The notes under the pieces: generated by a model | What the model was told of the DNA's origin: nothing | Database searches by the model: none | The model's input: only the letters and a program-made list of their open reading frames with translations | Shown: positions 10,396 through 19,876 of the stretch, one piece after another | Numbering within the stretch: position 1 is the first letter of the stretch | Layout of the letters: each line of letters opens with the position of its first letter | Program-made: the position numbers and the translations under genes | Assembly (NCBI GenBank): GCA_003427395.1 | Contig: BFEA01000636.1 | Location: forward strand, 180,600-212,531 | Direction: 5' to 3' | DNA length: 31,932 nt | Source of the DNA: Chara braunii | Taxonomy: Eukaryota; Streptophyta; Charophyceae; Charales; Characeae

Positions 10396-11309
10396 AAGTC
10401 ACTAACTACTCTTATCCCTTTTCTTTCTAACTCCTTCTTCTCTTGGTTAACTATATTACTAATCGAACTTCGAAGAGACTCACGATCTGTCCCTTTCTCT
10501 CTCAATAAGGGAACGTAGGGCCGGATATCGTATTCACCAGTGTCAAGCAACTTCACTACAAGGACATACGCCTTCCCAGGTGCATGCCTCTCCCCCAGGG
10601 ATATGCAGCGCTCTATCTTGTAGGGAAAAACTCCTCGTCTAGTAAAGGAACTAAGGCGTCTAGTGTCGCCGTAATCCTTGGGCAGTATCCAGATATTGCC
10701 TAGCCTCTAGCGACCCCATGATCCATCTTTATTTTCGATCCGTCTAATCCCATCGTGTACCTACTAAGTCTTCCGACCCGAATCGTCAATGTTGACACTG
10801 CTCCACTTCCTATCTCTCAAAACAGCATTAAGGATAGGCTCCCAGTCCTCACCGTTGACGATGTTTTTCGGAATAGGAGGACTTGGGAAATTCTCATACT
10901 CAGTTGGCTCCACACTCCAGGTAACTTTCTTACCTTCCTTCTTGAGTTCGTTCCTGTATTTGCAGACGTGTCCGAGTGCCCACTCGTGACACCCAGTACA
11001 CCGCCGCAAGATTTTTCTAGTCACTGGAGTGTATATTCGCACGTCATACTCGCCAGTCTCTAGGAAGCGAGTTACTAACACATACACTTTCTCCTCTGCT
11101 TCAGGTATGGCTAAGACACCCTAGAGAGGCTTCCGAAAAGCCTGTATGACGAAGTCTGCTCCCACCAAATGACTGTAGTCATCCCCAAGATATGGGACTG
11201 GTCCCTTCCCCCTTGAAGGGCCGACTACCTCCTCTGACCTTGGTCCTCCTGACATGTAATGCCTGGGGTTAATCACCCTCAAGCAAGTATCGTGCCAAGA
11301 GATAAGCAA
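10395..11309 (-). pseudogene. Element A upstream ORF, second part, with internal duplication
   Basis: Function unknown. The frame 11309-11121 ends in a TAG and continues in the same frame as 11087-10764; a third segment (about 10706-10395) ends at a TAG whose sequence overlaps the beginning of gag. Two segments are clearly related. One has YVLVTRFLETGEYDVR with Y.P after it (near 11080), the other YVLVVKLLDTGEYDIR with Y.P after it (near 10560), each followed by a charged helical stretch. The first copy also carries CTGCHEW.LGHVC, which could bind zinc. This looks like an ancient internal duplication in a gag-associated or accessory protein. Same strand and adjacency to gag suggest it belongs to element A. 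Confidence 0.55.
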
Positions 11310-11396
11310 CCTGTCATAGGGCTGCTTTCCGCCTGCGTCTCGCTCCAGTGACCAATGTCATAAGATGCTTTGGGCCTACTCCAAACTCAAGCGTAC

Positions 11397-11954
11397 TCAG
11401 TCCCTGTGAGTATCCCAGTCAAAATAGTCCCCCAGGTCAACATCGTTCACGCAGCAAGGCTCTTGGTCTGACTCGTCCGTCTCTGACCTCTGTAGACGGG
11501 TGGTGATAGGTATCCCAAATCTGGCCACCTCGCTCCTGATCCTCCTATCTTGACGCCTCTTCTCCTTGCTGCCACCTCTGCTCAGAGGTTTAGGATTACA
11601 GTCGTCAAAGTCATAGAGGGCACCACCTGGTGCAAAGGGGATATGGGGAAACACCACATGTAACCAGTGTTCCCTCCAGTAACTCTCCCTGCGGAAGATA
11701 TAGTGAGCAATCCAGTCATAGGTGGTTCCCTTCACTCCCTGCCCAACATCTCTCACGTGATAAGTGATCAACAATGTGTACCTCGATGTGGTAGACTCAT
11801 TGGCCCGAATGACGAAGCTCTGATGCCCAATGTGTCGATAGCAGAACTTCTCAACCAACTTACCCCATGTAGGGTTTGTCTCATGTTGAGAAGCCAGCTT
11901 GACCAATCTGCAAAATAATATGGAATGCCCATGGCAAGCTGCTATGCCAAGCAA
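11397..11954 (-). CDS. Element A upstream ORF, first part (unknown)
   Basis: An open stretch of 185 codons on the same strand and just upstream of the previous segment, in the same frame but separated by several stops near 11310-11400, probably with a frameshift. Listed from a TTG, as the true start is not evident. It contains His/Trp/Tyr-rich segments (ACHGHSILFC near the start, REHWLHVVFPHIPFAPGG near residue 93), a basic region near residues 127-145 and an acidic end. I recognise no family. It could be the N-terminal part of an unusual gag polyprotein or a separate product of element A. Confidence 0.45.
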   Translation of the reverse strand: MLGIAACHGHSILFCRLVKLASQHETNPTWGKLVEKFCYRHIGHQSFVIRANESTTSRYTLLITYHVRDVGQGVKGTTYDWIAHYIFRRESYWREHWLHVVFPHIPFAPGGALYDFDDCNPKPLSRGGSKEKRRQDRRIRSEVARFGIPITTRLQRSETDESDQEPCCVNDVDLGDYFDWDTHRD

Positions 11955-12039
11955 TGATGTCCTGGAGATAAGGGGGATATCAATAGCCCAGGAAAATAAC
12001 CCAACTCGATAGGGTCAAAGAGGACAGCACCTCAATAGA

Positions 12040-12260
12040 CCCTTTAGCCAAACTGATGGCAACCAACTCAATATAGGGGCCCGCATGAATGGGCCCAACT
12101 GAACAGCAATCAACTCAGTATAGGAGCCCGCCTGAATGGGCCCGGCTGAACAACAACAACTCGATATAGGGGCCTGCCTGAATGGGTCCGCCTGATCAGC
12201 AACAACTCGATATAGGGGCCCGCCTGAATGGGCCCGGCTGAAAAGCAACAACTCGATAGA
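12040..12260. repeat. Tandem array, about 46 bp unit (GGGCCC type)
   Basis: About five units each contain CAACTCGATATAGG, GGGCCCGCCTGAATGGGCCC and GGCTGAACAGCAA. The GGGCCC pair makes a small inverted repeat within most units. Short ORFs on the minus strand here are repeat products. Confidence 0.8.
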
Positions 12261-12639
12261 GCAACATCATACGAACATCTCTGCAGCGAGTGGACTAGAG
12301 CATGAGGACTGAACTGCAAGTATCGTCACCGAGAGAGACTGATCATCAAGATATTATATATGCAGAGGCCAGTTGCAAAATACTGTGCGTGCAAACCGGA
12401 CTGCACTGATATCATGTGTGCAGGAAAAATACCGTCCGCACATGGTCTGATATGAATATCGTCCATGCAAAGACTGATCAGCGAGAAATCAAATCAGCGG
12501 GGTTTGGGGCTAGTCATACCATCAGAGGCATCCTGTCACGTCCTCAAGACTAATCACACTCGCTGGACATGCATCCCCGACCATCATATCGGCGGGACGC
12601 GCGTTCCAAAATCATCATAGCACTCACTCACATAGCCTA
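12261..12639. other. Spacer without a recognisable gene
   Basis: No sizeable ORF, RNA gene or repeat unit is evident. The sequence separates two unrelated tandem arrays. GCAAAnACTG-like words recur loosely between 12370 and 12475, which may be traces of another degenerate array. Confidence 0.5.
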
Positions 12640-13440
12640 CCCGAGCCAGGGCGCACTCATGTGACAATACCAAGTGTAGGCGCGNATGGGCGCACACTCA
12701 AAAGGCAATACTAAGCTTGGTCGCGCATGGGCGCGCACTCAAATCACAGTTCCAAGCTTAGGCGCGCATGGGCGCACTCTTAAAGGACAATGCTAAGCTT
12801 GGGCGCGCATAGGCGCACACTCAAATCACAGTTCCAAGCTTCGGCGCGCAATCTAATATCAATATCAAGCCTAGGTGCGCATGGGCGTGCACTCAAATAT
12901 CAACGTCAAGCTTGGGCGCGCATGGGCGTGCAGTCAAATATCAATACTGATCACGGGCGCACGTGAGCGCATACTCAAATGACAATACTTAGCTTGGGCG
13001 CGCATGGGCGCGCACTCAAATGTCTCTATCAAGCTTGGGCGCGCACGGACAAGCACTCAAAAACTAATACCGGGCGCGGGCCAGCACAGACACATACTCA
13101 GTAATCAATATTGAGCATGGGCACGCACGTTAACAGCAATGCCAAGCTTGAGCGCACATCCAAACAGTCAAACTGAGACTGGGCGCACTCTCAAACAACC
13201 AAACTGAGGCTGGGCGCACACTCAAACGACTTGCCTGAGCTTGGGCGCATACTCAGACTATCAAACTTAGACTGGGCGCGCACTCAAACGACTTGCCTGA
13301 GCCTGGGCGCACACTCAGACGACCAAACTGAGACTAGGCGCGCACTCAAACGACTTGCTTGAGCCTGGGCGCACACTCAGATGACCAGACAGAGACTGGG
13401 AGCGCACTCAAACGACTTTCCTGAGCCTGGGCGCGCAATG
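12640..13440. repeat. Tandem array rich in GCGCGCATGGGCGC
   Basis: Units of roughly 42-48 bp contain AAGCTTGGGCGCGCATGGGCGC, then ACTCAAAT and AATAC or TATCAA. Toward the right end they change into a variant with CAAACTGAGACTGGGCGC and GACTTGCCTGAGCC. HindIII-like AAGCTT words are frequent in the first half. One undetermined base is at 12685. No coding potential is seen. Confidence 0.85.
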
Positions 13441-13549
13441 AAGTAAGATCCCGGATTGACAAGGATCTTCGATGGGTCAGCCCTCAATGGGGTGGCTGCT
13501 GGCTTTTAGAGTCGACAACCGGGTTCACAGCTTGAGTACGCACCGGCGC

Positions 13550-14540
13550 GCTGGCACAGATTGAGCAAAGTCTACAGATTGAGTGTGCACTGTCATCAAA
13601 GTCAAGTTTTTGCATATTGATTGTGCAGTGTCACATTCGAGTTCGAGTGCGCACAGTCACACTTGCTCAGAATGATCAATGCTGAGTTTTCAAATTGAGT
13701 GCACATTGTTGCACATGCTCAAAATCGCCATGCCAAGCTTACAGATAAAGTGCGCACTATCGCACATACTCAAGATCATCAAAGTGGGTTTCTTAGATAA
13801 AGAGCGCAGTGTCGCACTCAAATCTGAGTGCGCACAATCGCATATACTCAAGAGCATTAAAGCGGCCTTCTCAGATAAAGAGCGCAGTGTTGCACTCAAA
13901 TCTGAGTGCGCACAGTCGCATATACTCAATGTGCTCCAAATCAGCACGCTCAGCTGGAGTACTCGCAGGTATAGTAAATCGATATGCTCAACTGGAGTAC
14001 CTGCTGGTGCGATAAATCGAAGTGCTCAATTGAGTACCTGCCGACACAGTAAATCGACTCGCTCATCTGAGTTCCTGCTGGCACAATAAATCGAAGTGCT
14101 CAACTGAGTGCCTGCTGGCACAGTAAATCGACTGGCTCAACTGAGTGCCTGCTGGCACAGTAGATCGACTTGCTCAACTGAGTGCCTGCTGGCACAATAA
14201 ATCGAAGTGCTCATCTGAGTGTCTGCTGGCACAGTAAATTGAAGTGCTTAACTGAGTGCTTGATGGCACAATAAATCGAAGTGCTCAACTGAGTGCCCGC
14301 TGGCACAGTAAATCGACTGGCTCAACTGAGTGCCTACTGGCACAGTAGATCGACTTGCTCAACTGAGCGCCTGCTAAAGTGCTCAACTTAGTGCCTGCTG
14401 GCACAATAAATCAAGGTGCTCAACTGAGTGCCTGCTGGGACAATAAATCGACGTGCTCAACTGAGTGCTTGTTGGCACTATAGATCGACTTGCTCAACTG
14501 AGTGCTTGCTGGCACAATAGATCAACTTGCTCAACTTGAA
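13550..14540. repeat. Tandem array with two small hairpins per unit
   Basis: In the left part (to about 13930) units carry GAGTGCGCA and CGCA with ATACTCAA. In the right part (13930-14540) they become a regular 33-36 bp unit with CTCAACTGAG, GTGCCTGCTGGCAC and AGTAAATCGA. The second word is a perfect 5-bp stem with a TGCT loop, and CTCAACTGAG is a 4-bp stem. About eighteen units are visible. The forward ORF 13679-14089 is a repeat product. Confidence 0.85.
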
Positions 14541-14569
14541 TGCCCATTCTCTTGCATGGTGTATACAGG

Positions 14570-14960
14570 CATACGGCGACCCTTCGTTTCTTTGGCGTAG
14601 TGCGCTCAGACATACAATCGACCTTGATATTCTTTAGCGCGGTGCGCTCAGACATACAACGACCTTGATACTATTCTGCGCAGTGCGCTCAATCATACAG
14701 CGACCTTGATATTTTTTGGTGCGGTGCGCTCAGACATACAACAACCTTGATGCTCTTTGGCGCGGTGCGCTCAGACATACAACAACCTTGATACTCTTTG
14801 GAGCGGTGCGCTCAGACATACAGCAACCTTGATGCTCTTTGGCGCGGTGCGCTCAGACATACAGCAACCTTGATGCTCTTTGGCGCGATGCGTTCAGGCA
14901 TACGGTAACTCTGATGCTCTCTGGCGCGGTGCGCTTAGGCATACGGTAACTCTGATGCGG
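14570..14960. repeat. Tandem array, about 41 bp unit (GCGCGGTGCGCTCAG type)
   Basis: About nine units contain GCGCGGTGCGCTCAGACATAC, ACAACCTTGAT and CTCTTTG. The last unit runs into TAGGCATACGGTAACTCTGA, the very sequence at which the window begins. Copy 1 of the 1.4-kb repeat is therefore likely preceded by this array outside the window. Confidence 0.85.
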
Positions 14961-14980
14961 TAATGGTGCACACCGAAAAT

Positions 14981-15550
14981 NNNNNNNNNNNNNNNNNNNN
15001 NNNNNNNNNNNNNNNNNNNNNNNNNNNNNNNNNNNNNNNNNNNNNNNNNNNNNNNNNNNNNNNNNNNNNNNNNNNNNNNNNNNNNNNNNNNNNNNNNNNN
15101 NNNNNNNNNNNNNNNNNNNNNNNNNNNNNNNNNNNNNNNNNNNNNNNNNNNNNNNNNNNNNNNNNNNNNNNNNNNNNNNNNNNNNNNNNNNNNNNNNNNN
15201 NNNNNNNNNNNNNNNNNNNNNNNNNNNNNNNNNNNNNNNNNNNNNNNNNNNNNNNNNNNNNNNNNNNNNNNNNNNNNNNNNNNNNNNNNNNNNNNNNNNN
15301 NNNNNNNNNNNNNNNNNNNNNNNNNNNNNNNNNNNNNNNNNNNNNNNNNNNNNNNNNNNNNNNNNNNNNNNNNNNNNNNNNNNNNNNNNNNNNNNNNNNN
15401 NNNNNNNNNNNNNNNNNNNNNNNNNNNNNNNNNNNNNNNNNNNNNNNNNNNNNNNNNNNNNNNNNNNNNNNNNNNNNNNNNNNNNNNNNNNNNNNNNNNN
15501 NNNNNNNNNNNNNNNNNNNNNNNNNNNNNNNNNNNNNNNNNNNNNNNNNN
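14981..15550. other. Assembly gap (570 N)
   Basis: Undetermined bases. The corresponding part of repeat copy 1 (46 to about 612) is about 567 bp, so the gap very likely holds the purine tract and the first half of the hairpin array. Reading frames drawn across it are meaningless. Confidence 0.95.
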
Positions 15551-15905
15551 TAGCGTGGAACTGAGCTAAAATTAGTGCGGGACTGGGACAGTCCCGACTT
15601 TGGGACACGAACAGTCAGTCCCGTGTTAAAAATAGCACGGGCCTGCGCTAAATATAGCGCGGGCTTGTTGTAAAATTAGCATGGGACTGCGCTAAAATTA
15701 GCGTGGGACTTGGCTAAAAATAGCGCGGGACTTGGGATAGCCCCGACCTTGGGATACGAACAGTCAGCCCCATGCTAAAAATAGTGTGGGCCTGCGCTAT
15801 ATTTAGCTCGAGCCTGCGCTAAAAAAAACTCAGGCCTGCGCCAAAAATAGCGCGGCCAACGCTAAAAATAGCATGGACCAATGCTTAAAATTAGCGTCGG
15901 GCTTG
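15551..15905 (+). repeat. Hairpin array, second copy (3' half)
   Basis: This is the continuation of the same array as at 455-985, with units such as GCGCTAAAATTAGCG and GTGTTAAAAATAGCAC. Some units differ from copy 1 by single substitutions that break or restore arm pairing. The 5' half is in the N gap. Confidence 0.8.
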
Positions 15906-16648
15906 GGCTGGCCCGACTTTGGAATACTAAGGGTCGGCCTTGTTTTAAAAATAAAAAAGCCCCTCTTAATCATAATAAGGGGCCCAATCCCGTATTCCCC
16001 CTTGACCATTTTGGGCCGTATTCTCCCCGACGCAGTAAGTCCGGTCCCAAGTGGTCAATTCTATTTTTCTCACTAACCCTTGGTCCGTTTTCAGTACCGT
16101 TCGGACCAGGCCCTACTAATCTGATGCTTGCAGATGCGGCGGTTCAGCCCAAAAGTTGTGATTCGATCTCCATGGCACTGGACCGTCGCGCCGTCTTGCC
16201 CGCTGACTCGACCCAAGGGTCAACCAGCGTGTCAACATTCTGCTGATCGTGACCATATGCAGTCCTATGGTGCGGAGGCTGGCCGCGACAAGTCAACTAT
16301 ACGTTGACGCGGCGCGCCAGTGTCCGATAGCGCACTTTGTTGCACAGGGACCTGCGCTCTGTTCTCCCTGCACGTAAATTTTAATCGCAACTGTAATCTC
16401 TTCTTGTTCCTTCCCCGCTACGCAGGAGTAACTGTAACCTTCCCCGTTCTTGAAATTCCCTTCCCGCGTCACTGCATGTGCACTCTACCTCCTATCTCAT
16501 TGGTCGGATCGTTGCATGGTTGGATCGAAGCGTGGAGTGAGGCTACGTCCCCCACGCCGCAGCCCAGTCATGCACTCGTAGGCACTTCCTTCCTCTCTTC
16601 TTTCCTGTTCCCTTGGCAGTCCCGGCTACTGCGCACTGATTAGCAAGC

Positions 16649-16655
16649 TATAAAT
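16649..16655 (+). promoter_or_regulatory. LTR TATA box (TATAAAT), 5' copy
   Basis: TATAAAT lies about 330 bp into the LTR and is conserved in the 3' LTR. Transcription starting about 30 bp downstream would leave roughly 1.6 kb of R-U5, which is unusually long. Confidence 0.6.
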
Positions 16656-16736
16656 TCTGCAAGCGCGATTAATTTTCTCTCTAATCTACTTGGGAGTTAG
16701 TGCGGTCGAGAGGATCGGCTAACGAGCAGAAAGACG

Positions 16737-17101
16737 GTGAGTAGAGAGTTGGGCGATCTGACGAGCTGGTGCTGAGTGTGCGCGGTTGACGCGTGGCCGC
16801 GAGGGACTGTGGCACGTAGGCGAACCTGGCTTGCACGCTCAGGCTAAGAGGGGTGACGACTCTGTGACCCACATCGAGAGAGAGAGAGACAAGGGATATG
16901 GTCGAACAGTGTCCTTTCCTCCCTCCTTTCTATATTTTGATTCCAACGTTGGTCAATTTTGTTGCGGCATTTTTCGGATTTCTTGTGTGAATCTTCTCGG
17001 ATCTCTTTGTTGGAATGCATGTACGTATGTATGTATGATGACGAACGATCTCGCATCTTTTCTCACAATTTGTCTTTGCTTTTTCATTTTGTTGTGATCA
17101 G
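16737..17101 (+). other. Possible intron in the LTR leader
   Basis: A consensus 5' splice site (GACG|GTGAGTAG) at 16737 and a T-rich tract ending in GATCAG at 17101 could bound a 365-bp intron downstream of the TATA box. Both sites are preserved in the 3' LTR. No transcript evidence exists, so this is inference. Confidence 0.3.
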
Positions 17102-17549
17102 TAGATTAGTGTGGTTTTAACTTCGTCGCTTTTTCGGCATTTCGGCATCACAGCGCGTGTATCGAGTTACGAGTAGGAATTCTCTCAGATCGGGTTGGCG
17201 CGCTAACCATTAACCCAATCACTGGTGTTCGTGTAAGAATTACGGGAATTGCTGGGAATATATGTCTGACCTTCGAATGTTTGATGGCCCCGTTCCTCTG
17301 CTGCATACGGGTATAACCAGAGAGGGGTTGTTAAGGGAATGGGGTTGCATGCCGAATTGGACCAAGCGCCAATAGATTACTCCGCCATTAGGACGTGCAA
17401 CTTAGGACTTAACTAGTTGGCCATTGCGTACGCGCGGGGAAGACAACAATCCATCAACGGATTCGCTATCTACACGCACGCATGCAGGGGCTGGTTATGA
17501 TCCCGCCATGTAGGAATAATGTGGGTGAGCGAGTCCCATTGATCCGGAT

Positions 17550-18161
17550 ATGGCGGTCGGAACTCCTTTCTGGATTACCGACCGTGAAAGTTTGAGGGAT
17601 CCCGAGTATAGGACATATTGGGAAAGGGAACAAATCCGACGACAACAAGTCCGACAGCAACGGATCAGACGACAAAAAAACTTGCAGACCCTTGATTACC
17701 CCTGCCAAACCGAATGCGAGCGACTGTGTAGGGGCGATTTCCAACTGGCAATCAACCGGGACTCCCGAATTCCCGAGTATCCCGACAATAGACACCAGCA
17801 ATACTTTATCACCCCCGACTTCATCGCTATCACGACCAATTTCCCTCCCCATTATATCGTCATCCCGTATCACCGACTGCTGGTTACCCCCCGGGACTCC
17901 ATATCCCAATTCTGGCCTCGGCCTCCGTGCCCAGAGTGCCAACAGCCCAACGAGTGCGAGACGACGGGGGCCACGCGTCAGACTCCTCCCCAGAGAGAAC
18001 AACAAGAATCCAGCTCGTCCTCCTCAACAGATTCTGACGCTGAGTTTTGTGTCGGACGACAGAGGTACGAGCATTCCCACAGCGACGCCCGCAACACCCC
18101 GTTCGTGCACCCGGCTCTTCCCCGGCCCCGACCGTGGGAACGGTGCCCACCCCAACTCTGA
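17550..18161 (+). CDS. LTR-resident 203-codon ORF (5' copy), unknown function
   Basis: I recognise no family. The frame begins at an ATG and runs 203 codons to a TGA, downstream of the LTR TATA box. The N-terminal third is Arg/Gln-rich and helical (RRQQVRQQRIRRQ at about 30-42). A middle part has Cys pairs (TECERLC near 54-60) and hydrophobic Tyr/Pro sequence. A CPEC motif sits near 128, and a Ser/Asp/Glu-rich part follows. The 3' LTR has the same frame fully open with about 25 amino-acid changes. That rate looks close to neutral since insertion, so conservation of the frame proves little by itself. Another forward frame and the reverse strand are also open here, which weakens the case. If real, it would be an LTR-encoded accessory protein. 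Confidence 0.35.
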   Translation: MAVGTPFWITDRESLRDPEYRTYWEREQIRRQQVRQQRIRRQKNLQTLDYPCQTECERLCRGDFQLAINRDSRIPEYPDNRHQQYFITPDFIAITTNFPPHYIVIPYHRLLVTPRDSISQFWPRPPCPECQQPNECETTGATRQTPPQREQQESSSSSSTDSDAEFCVGRQRYEHSHSDARNTPFVHPALPRPRPWERCPPQL

Positions 18162-18325
18162 GCTAGAGGAACCACTTGCACTTCTACCCCTGAAACTTGA
18201 CACAGGAGATTTCAGTTCCGACCTTGAACTCCACCCCCACTTTCCAAAAATCCTTGGCGCACCCCTCTTCGAGCTTCCAGGCCCACGAACACTCCGAAAA
18301 CAGGAAGTCGCGCTGGGCATGAGGT

Positions 18326-18338
18326 TGGTATCGGAGCC
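18326..18338 (+). other. Primer-binding site, initiator Met-tRNA type
   Basis: TGGTATCGGAGCC directly follows the 5' LTR. The usual plant-type site complementary to the 3' end of initiator Met tRNA is TGGTATCAGAGCC, so there is one mismatch. This is where minus-strand cDNA synthesis would start and fixes the inner edge of the 5' LTR. Confidence 0.8.
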
Positions 18339-18492
18339 GACACGTGTCAAGACAGGGGATTGACAAGTTGCTCGGCTCTCCAGTTCAACCAATCTGGCGA
18401 CCCCAAAATGGGGACGGTCTGCGCAAAGGAACGCGTCGACATGTGAACCTGTAGTGACAAGGAGCCGGTCTACCGGCAGATCGACGGACGAC

Positions 18493-19876
18493 ATGAATGC
18501 TAATCAGACAAACCCCAATCAGGCCCCAGCCAATCAAGCCCAAGGCGGGGTAGGGGGCTGCCTGAGGCTTACGCCTCAACCAGTGCCTCAGCCAGCACGT
18601 GCCCGCGCTCCAGCAACCCTGCCCGATCTGTATTTATTCGATCCCGCGCACCACCTGGCAGGAGCATGGCTTGCCACGCTCCGAGCGCAGCAATACGATA
18701 ATGATGAAGCCAGGATTAACATCCCAACCCGATTAGGAGGCGACGCCCATCACTGGTTTAGCACCTACGTATGGACTGACCTTCCTGCCTTCGAGAGGGA
18801 CTTCCTACCCCGATTCGACTACATACATCCCGAGCAAGCGTTCTTTATGATCAAAGACAGAGTGCAGAAGCCCCTCAAGTCGATCGCGGAATACCGTAGT
18901 CGGTTTTACCGACTGTTTGTAAAATCTCAGAGAGACGAGAAGGTAGGAAGAGAATTTTTCATAGATGGACTTCGAAGTAGAGCTATAGGAGCTAAGATAC
19001 GAAAACAGTTCTCCCCCATCACCTTCACCTTGACGCAAATCATGGACGCAGCCGAAGAGATGGAGCGAAAGTTCGCTGCTAGCTTCCTCGAGGGAGAAGA
19101 TCACGCTAAAGAAGGTGACTCTACGGAACTGACCCGCGCAAGGATGAAACTAGCAACCCTGCAACATAAGTTCGAGAATATGGGTTTCGTGTCAGGCCCT
19201 GTTACCTACCTGGAACAGGTGGCAGCCTTGCGGCACCCTCCCGATCAGGGGGCAGGACCATCGACGCCCAACGCGGCTGCCCAGGCATCCGCCCCGGCAG
19301 AGAAGGCAGAAGAATCGAATGCAGTGCCGGACCTTACACGTACGTTGGTTAGCCTCATGCAAGAAAGCAAAAAGGAACAGCGCGAGCACAATGCCCGCAT
19401 GGAGTCGCTGATGCGCTTCGTGCGTCCCATTAATGTTCGCGCTGCCCCTTTGGTCACCCAAGCGCCTGCTCCCGCAGCCGCGGGAGCTGGCGCAGGACCG
19501 ACCCCTAGGACCGACACGTGTTATGCCTGCCATTCAACCCGGCCACATGGCCCGAGATTGCCCCCAACGACAAGTAAGAATAGGGGCAGCCCCGGCAGCT
19601 GCAGCTCCCTTAGCTAACGGGCCCGGACAGGTAGGAACCATGGTAGAAGAGACAGACGTGGCGATATCAAACACATGGGTAATCGAGGAAGCCGCAGAGC
19701 TCATCCCGCTGGATCAATTCCTCTCCTTAGGATATCCGGGGCTTGGGATGATAAGGGCAATTCGGCCCGCGGACGACGAGCACGAGATTTCCAAATGGCG
19801 ACCATCCCCGGCGGAGATGGAATCCGGAGGTCCTGAGTTCGTCACCGGAAATATCGATGTTTTGGACATTGTCTGA
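18493..19876 (+). pseudogene. Element B gag with CCHC knuckle split by a frameshift
   Basis: Gag forms the particle. The ATG at 18493 is chosen over an upstream in-frame GTG at 18454. After a Asn/Gln/Pro-rich start, a retrotransposon gag domain covers about residues 45-170 (for example YLFDPAHHLAGAWLATL and IAEYRSRFYRLF). A coiled, Glu/Lys-rich and then Ala/Pro-rich part follows. The zinc knuckle begins CYAC at 19519-19530, but the rest, QPGHMARDC, is in another frame; one extra base near 19531 separates the halves. In the first frame the protein ends at 19617. In the second frame the reading continues to a TGA at 19874-19876. The frame change inside the knuckle is most simply a mutation, since gag-pol shifts normally lie after it. 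Confidence 0.8.

Larger units (their letters stand above)
4743..11954 (-). mobile_element. Element A: degenerate Ty3/gypsy-type LTR retrotransposon (coding part)
   Basis: Reading right to left, the minus strand encodes an N-terminal region of unknown function, gag with a CCHC knuckle, protease with DSGAE, reverse transcriptase, RNase H, an H2C2 zinc-binding domain, a DDE integrase and a GPF-type C-terminus. RNase H ahead of integrase defines the Ty3/gypsy order. The polymerase belongs to the branch with a GYDQ motif and an FxYIDxxPxKGP active-site block. The coding region is interrupted by in-frame stops (11121, 9905, near 8373, 7672, 5724, 5040) and several frameshifts, so it is inactive. 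LTRs, primer-binding site and target duplication could not be located; the 1.4-kb repeats at 1-1399 and 14936-16320 flank it and are candidates only. Confidence 0.85.
14936..16320 (+). repeat. 1.4-kb dispersed direct repeat, copy 2 (with gap)
   Basis: The first 45 bases equal positions 1-45, and 15551-16318 matches about 613-1399 with scattered substitutions, including the hairpin array and the unique 3' part. The right end lies directly at the start of similarity between the two LTRs of element B (TGTCC at 16321). Either B's left LTR carries this repeat as its upstream part, or B is truncated at or inserted next to it. The 3' LTR of B is preceded by different sequence, so the arrangement is not a normal LTR pair. 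Confidence 0.85.
16321..18325 (+). repeat. Element B 5' LTR
   Basis: It starts with TGTCC and matches 27095-29123 along its length; the 3' copy has an extra segment of about 26 bp near 27643-27668. It contains a TATA box, a possible intron and a 203-codon open frame. Similarity ends with GAGGT directly before the primer-binding site, without the usual CA end. The left end abuts the 1.4-kb repeat. Confidence 0.85.

Noticed and set aside
12640-14960. CRISPR-like array of repeats
   Set aside because: Units follow one another without unique spacers and are degenerate tandem repeats in a eukaryotic setting.
14853-15608. Long ORFs across the N gap on both strands
   Set aside because: They consist of undetermined residues.
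1-16320. The 1.4-kb repeats as the LTR pair of element A
   Set aside because: They are direct repeats flanking A, but no primer-binding site or purine tract on the minus strand was found next to them, and a purine tract inside the repeat points to the plus strand. Kept open as a possibility only.
17466-18005. 179-codon reverse ORF in the LTR
   Set aside because: It overlaps the forward LTR ORF, has no motif, is shorter in the 3' LTR, and is explained by base composition.
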